This document shows, one piece after another, positions 1-7,483 of a stretch of 37,421 nt of DNA. Position numbers and translations under genes: made by a program. This DNA is from Ignavibacteria bacterium (GTDB lineage: Bacteria; Bacteroidota; Ignavibacteria; Kapaibacteriales; UBA2268), in NCBI GenBank assembly GCA_012522895.1, contig JAAYJM010000119.1, positions 1 to 37,421 of the forward strand. The letters run 5' to 3'. Numbering within the stretch: the first letter of the stretch is position 1; each line of letters begins with the position of its first letter. The notes beneath the pieces are model-generated. The model did not search any database. It was not told where the DNA came from and was given only the letters and a program-made list of their open reading frames with translations.

Positions 1-543
1 GTATTATCCAATAGCAGTATAAATGCACAGGGAGTTCAGATTAAAAAGCAGGTAGTAGGCTCGGGTGGGTCAATCGCTTTAACTAACGATGATAACATCA
101 AGCTTTATGGAACTATCAATCAGTTTGCTATTGGCGATTTGAAAGAAGCCAGCAACGACGAGACAAGAGTCTTCCAGGGTTTTTGGGTCCCTGAAGATGG
201 AATTACAAGCGTTGAAGATGATATCGCATCATTTTACAGCAAAGGCGTGGCTAATTATCCAAACCCATTTTCTACATCTACAACAATTCAATATGAATTA
301 AAAAGCTCCAGCTATGTTACTGTTAAAATATATAATTTAATGGGTAATTTGCTTAGAGTGCTTTCGGGAGATTTTCAAGAGCAAGGTGTTCAAAAAGTTG
401 TCTGGGATGGTAAAGATGCCCAAGGAATTGAGCTTGGCGCCGGTTCTTACTTCTACGAAATTTCTATTTCGCCAGCTCAGCTTTCTGGCGCTCCTTCATT
501 TACTCAATTTACTTTGAGAAATGTAATGATTATCACAAGATAA
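1..543 (+). CDS. C-terminal part of a T9SS type A sorting-domain protein (5' truncated by window edge)
   Basis: The reading frame is open from base 1 and runs without a stop to TAA at 541-543, so the ORF-track TTG start at 139 is not the real start; about 180 codons of a longer gene are visible. The last ~80 residues (from SKGVANYPNPFSTST onward) have the T9SS type A sorting-domain pattern: a YPNPF turn, beta-strands with VKIYNLMGNLLR, a GxQKVVWDGKDAQG loop, and GAGSYFYEIS. Such domains direct export through the type IX system and attachment or release at the cell surface. The GFWVP motif just before it is a frequent lead-in in secreted Bacteroidota proteins, as far as I recall. Its substrate or role cannot be read from this fragment. 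The next gene starts 52 bases downstream with no visible terminator between, so the two may be co-transcribed. Confidence 0.85.
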   Translation, partial: VLSNSSINAQGVQIKKQVVGSGGSIALTNDDNIKLYGTINQFAIGDLKEASNDETRVFQGFWVPEDGITSVEDDIASFYSKGVANYPNPFSTSTTIQYELKSSSYVTVKIYNLMGNLLRVLSGDFQEQGVQKVVWDGKDAQGIELGAGSYFYEISISPAQLSGAPSFTQFTLRNVMIITR

Positions 544-562
544 AAAGAAGAATTATATATTT

Positions 563-595
563 TAAATTTGTTTAACCTAATAGGAGTGATTCATT
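563..595 (+). promoter_or_regulatory. Possible -7 element and Shine-Dalgarno for the fibre-like gene
   Basis: TAAATTTG at 563-570 matches the Bacteroidota -7 consensus TAnnTTTG, but no TTG is found at the expected -33 distance, so the promoter is uncertain. AGGAG at 582-586 lies 9 bases before the ATG at 596 and decides that start. Confidence 0.35.
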
Positions 596-3004
596 ATGAG
601 AAAGATTACTTTTCTCAGCTTAATAATCTTGATTCTTGTGTGCTTGGGTTTTCAAGATACCTTAGCCCAACTACCCAAGACAATCAACTATCAAGCGAAG
701 TTAGTCGATGATGCAAATCAGCCGCTTAATCGCAACGTAACTATCACATTCAGCATTTACGACCAAGAAGTTGGCGGAAACCCACTATGGGTTGAGCCAC
801 AGGACGTTATTGCTGTTAATGGATACGTAAATGTTTATCTTGGCGAGTTTAATCCAATGAACTTGGATTTTAGCAAGCAGTATTGGCTTGAAATTCAAGT
901 GGGCGCTGGAAACCCATACTCTCCAAGAACTAAACTTTCTACATCTCCTTACTCAATTAGCTCATCTTTTGCTAATGAATCAGGGATAGCTAATTCTGTT
1001 GCTAATCAATCTATTACTTTAAATTCATTAGCTCCAGAAGTTTTAGCAGCCGGTGGCGATTTGGAAGGAACTTTTCCAAATCCAAGAATTAAGTCCTCTG
1101 CTATTGCTGAAAAAATAGCTAATGGTAGCATTTCGATTGAAATGTTAGCCCCAGAAGTAAGGGAATATTTATCACCACTTGGTGGCGACCTTACTGGAGT
1201 GCCAAGCAATGCAAGAATTAAAGCTGGTGCGGTTAGAACGGTTAATTTGCAAGATGGAAGCGTAACAAGCGATAAAATAGCAAACGCCTCTATCGGCTTA
1301 TCACACCTTTCGCCAGGACTTACCGGGAGTTTTATAAATTCAGCTTCCACTGTTGGTTCTGAGAGCGATTTAACTGGAACTTTTGCAACTTTGAAAGTAG
1401 CAAAAATTAATGGCGTTCCAATTAATACCACAGTGCCTTTAAACAATGGCGCTGTTTATATGTATGACAATGTGAATGGAACTTGGGTCCCCGCAATCGC
1501 TGGTGGCGCTTTGGTCGGTCCTTATAGTAACTTATCTTTCAATACAAGTGGCGCAAGCGATGGCGATGTATTAAAGTATGATTCGGTTACAGGCAAAGCA
1601 ACTTGGTCAGCAGACCCTGGGGTAGTTCTTCCTTTCAGTGCTAGCTCCACTGCTAATGTTGATGCGTTCCAAATTACACAAGCAAATATTAACGGTGATG
1701 CTGCAACAACAGCAATCAAAGGCGAAAACCTTGACGCACAAGGACAGGCTGCGCATTTTACTAACAGCAATCCAAATTCAGTAAAACCCGCTGTTACTAT
1801 GACAAATGCAAGCGGTTTGCATTCTGGAACTGCTTTTGAAGCATATAAAGATGTTGTGCAATCGGATCTAAGCCTTGAGCCGCGTCAACCTCATTATGTT
1901 GGAAAAATTTATGATACAGACCAAACGACACCCGGTGGACGTGGGCTTTATATTGAAAGCAATACACCCAGAACTTCTGATCCTGGCGTTGTAGGCGGTA
2001 TACCTTATCACAATTGGAGTTCGTTGAATAATGACCCAATGGATAAAGACGAAGCAACTTTAGTTGTTAGAAACAGATCAACAGACGATAAAAAAATTGC
2101 TATTAAAACTTACGGTGATATTGTTGCTAATTCTTGGCTATATGCAAGCGATGGACTCGTCCTTGGAACTGGCACATATTCAACACAATTAACACCTCCA
2201 GACGCAACTGTTGATGCTCTTAAATTAACTGGAAATTTAAAACTTATTGACGGAACAGGAAACGTTGCCGGAACAATCCAAGCTGGTAGCTTTGCCGGTG
2301 ATGGTTCTGAAATTACTGGTATTTTACCATCAAATATTGCTCAAGCTGGCGCAGCATTGAACGAAGTATTAACTTGGGATGGAACTGAGTGGGTTCCAGG
2401 ACCTTCGAGTGGCTCAGTTACCGAAACTGACCCTGTGTTTACAGAATCCCCTGCTGGTGGTATCACCGCTACCCAGATATCGAATTGGGATAGTGCTTTT
2501 GGCTGGGGCGATCATTCGAGTGCTGGTTACCTTACATCTTCAGCATTTAACAGTTCTCCTGCTGGTGGTATCACTGCTACCCAGATATCGAATTGGGATA
2601 GTGCTTTTGGTTGGGGTGATCATTCGAGTGCTGGTTACCTTACATCTTCAGCATTTAACAGTTCTCCTGCTGGTGGCATCACCGCTACCCAGATATCGAA
2701 TTGGGACAATGCTTATAGCTGGGGCGATCATTCCACAGAAGGCTATATGAAAGCCGCTGATTTTAATTCTACTCCTGCTGCTGGTATCACATCGGCACAG
2801 GTAACAAATTGGAACAATGATTTTGGCTGGGGCGATCATTCCACAGAAGGCTATTTAAAGAATATAAACAATGAATCAATTAACGATTTAAGCGATGTTA
2901 ATACAACTGGTGTTGTTAATGGACAAGTTCTCGGTTGGGACGGCACAGCTTGGGTTCCACAGAATGCTACTATGACAGAAGCTGACCCAGTTTTTGTTAG
3001 TTAG
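596..3004 (+). CDS. Repeat-rich secreted fibre-like protein, N-terminal part ending at a premature TAG
   Basis: The product (802 aa) starts with a signal peptide (hydrophobic ITFLSLIILILVCLGF, then TLAQ) and a domain of about 110 aa beginning LPKTINYQAKLVDD. That N-terminal domain is recurrent in Bacteroidota secreted, tail-fibre-like proteins. From about residue 610 it consists of tandem units with the motif W(D/N)xAFGWGDHS, four here, three of them 108 bp apart and nearly identical in DNA. Units with GQVLGWDGTAWVPQ alternate with these. The frame ends at TAG (3002-3004) inside a repeat unit where related units have Trp. The same frame resumes and continues to 7372, so this is most likely the first third of one interrupted gene. 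The role is inferred as an extracellular fibre or adhesin. There is no catalytic motif. Confidence 0.75.
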   Translation: MRKITFLSLIILILVCLGFQDTLAQLPKTINYQAKLVDDANQPLNRNVTITFSIYDQEVGGNPLWVEPQDVIAVNGYVNVYLGEFNPMNLDFSKQYWLEIQVGAGNPYSPRTKLSTSPYSISSSFANESGIANSVANQSITLNSLAPEVLAAGGDLEGTFPNPRIKSSAIAEKIANGSISIEMLAPEVREYLSPLGGDLTGVPSNARIKAGAVRTVNLQDGSVTSDKIANASIGLSHLSPGLTGSFINSASTVGSESDLTGTFATLKVAKINGVPINTTVPLNNGAVYMYDNVNGTWVPAIAGGALVGPYSNLSFNTSGASDGDVLKYDSVTGKATWSADPGVVLPFSASSTANVDAFQITQANINGDAATTAIKGENLDAQGQAAHFTNSNPNSVKPAVTMTNASGLHSGTAFEAYKDVVQSDLSLEPRQPHYVGKIYDTDQTTPGGRGLYIESNTPRTSDPGVVGGIPYHNWSSLNNDPMDKDEATLVVRNRSTDDKKIAIKTYGDIVANSWLYASDGLVLGTGTYSTQLTPPDATVDALKLTGNLKLIDGTGNVAGTIQAGSFAGDGSEITGILPSNIAQAGAALNEVLTWDGTEWVPGPSSGSVTETDPVFTESPAGGITATQISNWDSAFGWGDHSSAGYLTSSAFNSSPAGGITATQISNWDSAFGWGDHSSAGYLTSSAFNSSPAGGITATQISNWDNAYSWGDHSTEGYMKAADFNSTPAAGITSAQVTNWNNDFGWGDHSTEGYLKNINNESINDLSDVNTTGVVNGQVLGWDGTAWVPQNATMTEADPVFVS
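2450..2773 (+). repeat. Three tandem near-identical 108-bp units
   Basis: The string starting CCTGCTGGTGG recurs at 2450, 2558 and 2666, a period of exactly 108 bp (36 codons). The first two copies differ at only a few bases and the third diverges towards its end. The units encode the ITATQISNWD / FGWGDHS repeat. Near-identity at DNA level implies recent duplication or gene conversion. Confidence 0.9.
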
Positions 3005-3180
3005 CTTTACGACAATGCTAAAGTATTTGATTGGGATAGTGCTTTTGGCTGAGGCGATCACTCCACAGAAGCTTATATGAAAAGCGCTGATTTCAATAGT
3101 TCTCCTGCTGGTGGCATCACATCGGCACAGATAATTAATTGGAACACTGCTTTTGGCTGGGGCGATCATTCCACAGAAGG
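2821..3180 (+). repeat. 30-bp perfect direct repeat pair bracketing the two premature stops
   Basis: The 30 bases beginning TTTTGGCTGGGGCGATCATT occur identically at 2821-2850 and 3151-3180, with differing sequence immediately outside. The copies are 330 bp (110 codons) apart. The TAG at 3002 and TGA at 3050 lie between them, and no other stop in this frame does. Recombination between the copies would delete both stops and keep the frame. Confidence 0.85.
3002..3052 (+). other. Two in-frame nonsense codons at conserved Trp positions
   Basis: Between the two ORF-track halves the frame reads through as LYDNAKVFDWDSAFG-stop-GDHSTEAYM. Aligned with sister units (for example DPIFDTWLNNTANV and WDSAFGWGDHS), TAG at 3002-3004 stands where the unit has the Trp of DTW. 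TGA at 3050-3052 stands at the Trp of FGWGDHS. Both are single G-to-A changes from TGG. The unit is also diverged elsewhere (EAY for EGY), which suggests decay instead of isolated read errors. Confidence 0.8.
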
Positions 3181-6100
3181 TTATATGAAAACTGCTGATT
3201 TCAATAGTTCTCCTGCTGCTGGCATCACTGCAACTGAGATAACAAATTGGAACAATGCTTATAGCTGGGGCGACCACTCCACAGCTGGCTACATTAATTT
3301 GCCATTTGCTCAATCTTACGACGAGAGCTCAGCTCTTTTCTCATTGACCAATAGCGGTAATGGAGCTGTTGCAGTATTTTATGGCAATAGTTTAACTAAT
3401 CCCACTCTTATTGCTCAAAATCCAAATGGTTTAGCATTACAGGTAAATGGTGTATTCCACGTAGATGGTGACGCTGGTTTTGAAAATGACGTGTTCATTA
3501 CAAATGATCTTTACACTGGCGATGCTTATACAAATAATATTATCAGCAGCGGTTACATTCAATCTGTTGGTGATATTGGAGTTGGTGCAGATTTATTTGT
3601 TACAAATGATGTTTATGCGAATGATGTTAATGCAAATGATATTTACGCAGTAAACCTTTATGGTAATGTTGATTTATCAAACTTAAACGACGGTGGAGCT
3701 GCAACTGGTCAAGTTCTTGGTTGGGACGGCGCCGCTTGGGTTCCACAAAACGCGACAATGACAGAAACAGATCCAATATTTGATACTTGGCTCAATAATA
3801 CTGCTAATGTAGCGAATTGGAATACGGCTTATGGCTGGGGCGATCATTCCACAGAAGGCTATATGAAGAGCGCAGATTTCAACACAACACCAGCTGCTGG
3901 CATTACAGCGACTGATGTAACGAATTGGAACAATGCTTATGGCTGGGGCGATCATTCCACAGAAGGCTATTTAAAGAATGTAAACAATGAATCAATAAAT
4001 GATTTAAACGATGTTAATACAACTGGTGTTGTTAATGGTCAAGTTCTCGGTTGGGACGGCACAGCTTGGGTTCCACAAAATGCAACAATGACAGAAGCAG
4101 ATCCAATATTTGATACTTGGCTTAATAATACTGCTAATGTAGCGAATTGGGATAGTGCTTTTGGCTGGGGCGATCACTCAGCAGAAGGCTATTTAAAATT
4201 ACCTTATTCAGGTTCTTTTGCTGATGAAACTGTGTTGAATCTTACTAATAATAGTGCTGTTAATAGCACTTTAGTAGTAAGCAATCCAAATGGCTGGGCA
4301 TTAGAGGTAAATGGTATAATGCAAGCTAATGATGATGTTGGAATTAGCGGTGATTTATTTGTTTTTGGAACTACTGGGATAGTAGCTTCTGGAGACGTAA
4401 TAGCAACGAACTTTTATGGTAATGTTGGTTTAGATAATTTGGATCAAGGTGGAGCAGTAACTGGTCAAGTTCTCGGTTGGGACGGCACAGTTTGGGTTCC
4501 ACAGAGTGCCACAGTGACAGAAGCAGATCCAATATTTGATACTTGGCTCAATAATACTGCTAATGTATCTGATTGGAATACGGCTTTTGGTTGGGGCGAT
4601 CATTCCACAGAAGGCTATATGAAAACTGCAGATTTCAATACAACACCAGCTGCTGGCATTACAGCGACTGAGGTAACGAATTGGAACAATGCTTTTGGCT
4701 GGGGCGATCACTCCACAGAAGGTTATTTAAAGAATATAAACAGTGAATCAATAAATGATTTAAATGATGTCAATACAACTGGTGTTGTTAATGGTCAAGT
4801 CCTTGGTTGGGACGGCACAGCTTGGGTTCCACAAAATGCGACGATGACAGAAACAGATCCAATATTTGATACTTGGCTTAACAATACTGCTAATGTCTCT
4901 GATTGGAATACTGCTTTTGGCTGGGGCGATCACTCCACAGCTGGCTATTTGACATTGCCAATTGATGAAAGTTTAAACTCTGCTGCCGCTATAGTTGATT
5001 TAACAAACACTGGAACCGGAGCCGTTATGAGTTTGACAAATAACAGCAACCTTAACAGTGCGTTAATCGTTACAAACACAAGTGGTGGAAATGCTTTAGA
5101 TGTTACAGGCAATGTGGTGGTTCACGGAGAGGGTGGCTTTAACGGGCTGTCAGTAGATGGCTTAACTATTTTTGACAACCTTGGAAGCGATGCTTTGATT
5201 GTTACAAGTGGGACTTCCACTTTTGCCGATGATGTTTATATGCTAACAGAATTAAATGGTTTGGGAACTGCTGTAATCAAAGATTTTGACGAAATTGCTG
5301 CAAATACAATTAGCGCAACAACTTTCATCGGCTCCATTAATCTTGCACAAAATTTAGCAAATGGAACTGTTGGAGCAATTGCTTACCAAACTGCTGCTAA
5401 CGAAACTGGTTTTGTAGCACCAGCAGCTGGAGTTGGTCAAATTCTTACTTCTGCATTAGATATTAATGGAAATTTTGTTCCCGCTTGGGATACTCAAGTT
5501 ATTGACGCCGTAAATATTTTTGACGGTGCCATAACCGAGAGCAAAATTGAAGATGGCGCTGTATCTAACAGCAAAATTGCTCAAATGGGTGCTAACGATG
5601 GCGAAGCTCTTATTTGGAGTGATGCAAATTCACAATGGCAACCACAGGATATTACTGTTACTGAATTGGACCCAATATTTGATGCTTGGTATAATGATGC
5701 AGATCCAAATAGTGATGTCGCAAATTGGAATACCGCATTCAACTGGGTAAATGCTAATAGCGCAAATGTATTGTTAAATACTTCTTCAATCGGTGATTTA
5801 GCTGATGTTGATTTAGCTACAAATCCACCAGTTGTTGATGATGTCCTTTCCTTTGATGGGACAAATTGGATTCCAACTGCAATTAACTTAACAACTACTT
5901 TGCAAGAAGCTTACGAAGGCGGAAATGAAATTGAAGTAGATAATAATTTACCAGTAACATTTACTGCTGCAGCTGGTTACAATGGTCAAAGAATTATGTC
6001 AATTTACAATGAAGGCAATGTTCAAGGTTTGAGCATTGAAACTAATAATGATCAAAATGAAGAAGCAACTTTATTTGTAAGCTCAAACGCTGGTTCTGGG

Positions 6101-7372
6101 GCTAATAATTGGGGTTCTGTGGCTATTTTTGAAAACACAAACCCGGCTAATAAAGATTATTCAGTAGGCATTTCAACTGCCTCGAATCAAACAGATGCCG
6201 TTGCACTTCAAGTTGCTGCAGGTGGTAATGTGAGCCGTGCTTTAAATGTATCCGGTAATTCAGTTTTGACAAGCTATGATAATACTAATGCAGCTGCACT
6301 TTTAGAAGTATATCAAGAGGGAACAGGCCCTGGTGTGGTTGTAAATTCACCAAATGCAAACAACGTTGATATTGCCTTAGCAATTTCTTCTAATGCTGGC
6401 TCTGGCGCTGGTAACCTTGGAAGCGCTGCAACTTTTGCTATAACTAATCCAGCAAACAAGGACTATGCAGTAGGCGTTTCGACAGCTTCAGACCAAATTG
6501 ACGCTGTTGCACTTCAAGTAGCCGCAGGTGGTAACGTAAGCCGTGCCTTAAATGTATCTGGTAATTCAGTATTGACAAGCTATGACAATACTAATGCTTC
6601 TGCACTTTTAGATGTATATCAAGAAGGAACAGGTCCTGGTGTGGTTGTAAATTCACCAAATGCAAACAACGTTGACATAGCATTAGCAGTTTCTTCTAAT
6701 GCTGGCTCTGGCGCAGGCAACCTTGGAAGCGCAGCAACTTTTGCTATAACCAACACAGCAAACAAGGACTATGCGGTAGGCATTTCGACTGTATCAGATC
6801 ATCCAGATGCAAGAGCACTTGAAGTTATCGCAGGCGGTAACAACTCACGTGCTATAAACGTTTCTGGTAACTCAGAGTTCAGTAGTATTGATGCAAGCAA
6901 TTCTGGAAATGTCCTCGCTGTTCTTCAAGAGGGAACTGGAAGTGCTTTGGTTGTTAATATTGATAACGCAGCCTCGATAGAAGCTGCTGTTATAGTAGCT
7001 ACAAACGCTGATGAAGGTGCTGGCATCCTTGTCAACAACACCTCTAATGAAAATACTGCTGTTGGTCTCCAAATAAACCAAGGCAAGATGGTATTGTCTA
7101 CAGAAACTGTTCCAGCTAATATTGGTGTTCATACATCGTTAGCAGACAAAGGCTGTTACTCTATTGTTAAAATTACTGGTAGTGGCCTTACTACTATAGA
7201 TATTGCTGATTTACCGACTCAAGCCGTAAACGGTCAGCTATTTTGCGTTATTAACTCAACTGATAACGACATAATTTCTGATAGCGGACTTCCACTTGTT
7301 CCATTCATAGCGCAAAATGGAGCCGCAATGTTTGTTTACTTTGAAGGTGCCGGCTGGGTTCGTTTTAAATAA
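3077..7372 (+). CDS. Repeat-rich fibre-like protein, C-terminal part downstream of the premature stops (probable pseudogene fragment)
   Basis: These 1,431 codons are in the same frame as the ORF at 596 and continue its repeats, so I read 596-7372 as one gene of about 2,258 codons with two stops. The ATG at 3077 has no Shine-Dalgarno and lies inside a GDHS unit, and there is no signal peptide, so independent production of an exported protein is unlikely. Order: eight further GDHS units and four clear GQVLGWDGxxWVPQ units (to about 4960), a mixed region containing one degenerate Trp-Asp-Gly-like and one degenerate NW-type unit, then an array of 102-residue repeats (about 6055-6972), and a short C-terminal domain ending YFEGAGWVRFK. 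I see neither a T9SS sorting domain nor a peptidase-S74-type chaperone motif. A perfect-stem terminator follows. Confidence 0.7.
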   Translation: MKSADFNSSPAGGITSAQIINWNTAFGWGDHSTEGYMKTADFNSSPAAGITATEITNWNNAYSWGDHSTAGYINLPFAQSYDESSALFSLTNSGNGAVAVFYGNSLTNPTLIAQNPNGLALQVNGVFHVDGDAGFENDVFITNDLYTGDAYTNNIISSGYIQSVGDIGVGADLFVTNDVYANDVNANDIYAVNLYGNVDLSNLNDGGAATGQVLGWDGAAWVPQNATMTETDPIFDTWLNNTANVANWNTAYGWGDHSTEGYMKSADFNTTPAAGITATDVTNWNNAYGWGDHSTEGYLKNVNNESINDLNDVNTTGVVNGQVLGWDGTAWVPQNATMTEADPIFDTWLNNTANVANWDSAFGWGDHSAEGYLKLPYSGSFADETVLNLTNNSAVNSTLVVSNPNGWALEVNGIMQANDDVGISGDLFVFGTTGIVASGDVIATNFYGNVGLDNLDQGGAVTGQVLGWDGTVWVPQSATVTEADPIFDTWLNNTANVSDWNTAFGWGDHSTEGYMKTADFNTTPAAGITATEVTNWNNAFGWGDHSTEGYLKNINSESINDLNDVNTTGVVNGQVLGWDGTAWVPQNATMTETDPIFDTWLNNTANVSDWNTAFGWGDHSTAGYLTLPIDESLNSAAAIVDLTNTGTGAVMSLTNNSNLNSALIVTNTSGGNALDVTGNVVVHGEGGFNGLSVDGLTIFDNLGSDALIVTSGTSTFADDVYMLTELNGLGTAVIKDFDEIAANTISATTFIGSINLAQNLANGTVGAIAYQTAANETGFVAPAAGVGQILTSALDINGNFVPAWDTQVIDAVNIFDGAITESKIEDGAVSNSKIAQMGANDGEALIWSDANSQWQPQDITVTELDPIFDAWYNDADPNSDVANWNTAFNWVNANSANVLLNTSSIGDLADVDLATNPPVVDDVLSFDGTNWIPTAINLTTTLQEAYEGGNEIEVDNNLPVTFTAAAGYNGQRIMSIYNEGNVQGLSIETNNDQNEEATLFVSSNAGSGANNWGSVAIFENTNPANKDYSVGISTASNQTDAVALQVAAGGNVSRALNVSGNSVLTSYDNTNAAALLEVYQEGTGPGVVVNSPNANNVDIALAISSNAGSGAGNLGSAATFAITNPANKDYAVGVSTASDQIDAVALQVAAGGNVSRALNVSGNSVLTSYDNTNASALLDVYQEGTGPGVVVNSPNANNVDIALAVSSNAGSGAGNLGSAATFAITNTANKDYAVGISTVSDHPDARALEVIAGGNNSRAINVSGNSEFSSIDASNSGNVLAVLQEGTGSALVVNIDNAASIEAAVIVATNADEGAGILVNNTSNENTAVGLQINQGKMVLSTETVPANIGVHTSLADKGCYSIVKITGSGLTTIDIADLPTQAVNGQLFCVINSTDNDIISDSGLPLVPFIAQNGAAMFVYFEGAGWVRFK
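3120..4960 (+). repeat. Interspersed GDHS and WDGxxWVPQ coding repeats
   Basis: Intact WN/D-x-A-(F/Y)-(G/S)-WGDHS motifs recur eight times here, adding to four upstream and one broken by TGA. They are separated by spacers carrying ESINDLxDVNTTGVVNGQVLGWDG or unique 60-90 residue inserts. DNA identity between spacers is high, for example the segments beginning near 3961 and 4721. Confidence 0.85.
6055..6972 (+). repeat. Three 306-bp tandem coding repeats (102 aa each)
   Basis: CAACGTTGA(T/C)AT recurs at 6361 and 6667, giving a 306-bp period. The protein unit contains SSNAGSGAGNLGSAATF, NKDYAVGxST, ALQVAAGGNVSRALNVSGNS and QEGTGPGVVV. Units one and two are the most alike; the third is diverged and is followed by a partial fourth (about 6973-7090). 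Confidence 0.85.
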
Positions 7373-7382
7373 TAATTAATAT

Positions 7383-7419
7383 ATTCTTCCCCTCTTTTTT
7401 TGAGGGGAAGAATTTTTTT
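7383..7419 (+). terminator. Intrinsic terminator after the fibre-like gene
   Basis: A 12-bp perfect stem (ATTCTTCCCCTC at 7383-7394 with GAGGGGAAGAAT at 7402-7413) has a 7-base loop and is followed by a T run. It begins 10 bases after the fibre stop codon. The ORF-track TTG start at 7400 for the next gene falls inside this hairpin and is rejected. Confidence 0.9.
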
Positions 7420-7483
7420 AGTAAATAATTATTATTTTGCATTAAAATATTTACGATTAGAAAGTCAAGGGAAAGCTTTGTTT

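Noticed and set aside
2379-2750. Plus-strand 123-aa ORF overlapping the fibre gene
   Set aside because: It is a frame-shifted shadow of the 108-bp repeats; the repeated low-complexity product has no start signal and the main frame clearly carries the signal peptide and motifs.
3002-3052. Alternative genetic code with stop reassignment to Trp
   Set aside because: TAG and TGA would both have to mean Trp, but both terminate normal genes in the window (surE and metK end in TAG, the REC-kinase and pgeF in TGA).
2450-4960. Possible CRISPR array from regularly spaced repeats
   Set aside because: The units are coding, in frame, 108 bp or longer, and the spacers are themselves conserved protein segments.
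7400-7483. TTG start at 7400 for the FN3-type protein
   Set aside because: The codon lies in the loop of the upstream terminator hairpin, and the ATG at 7484 directly precedes the signal peptide.
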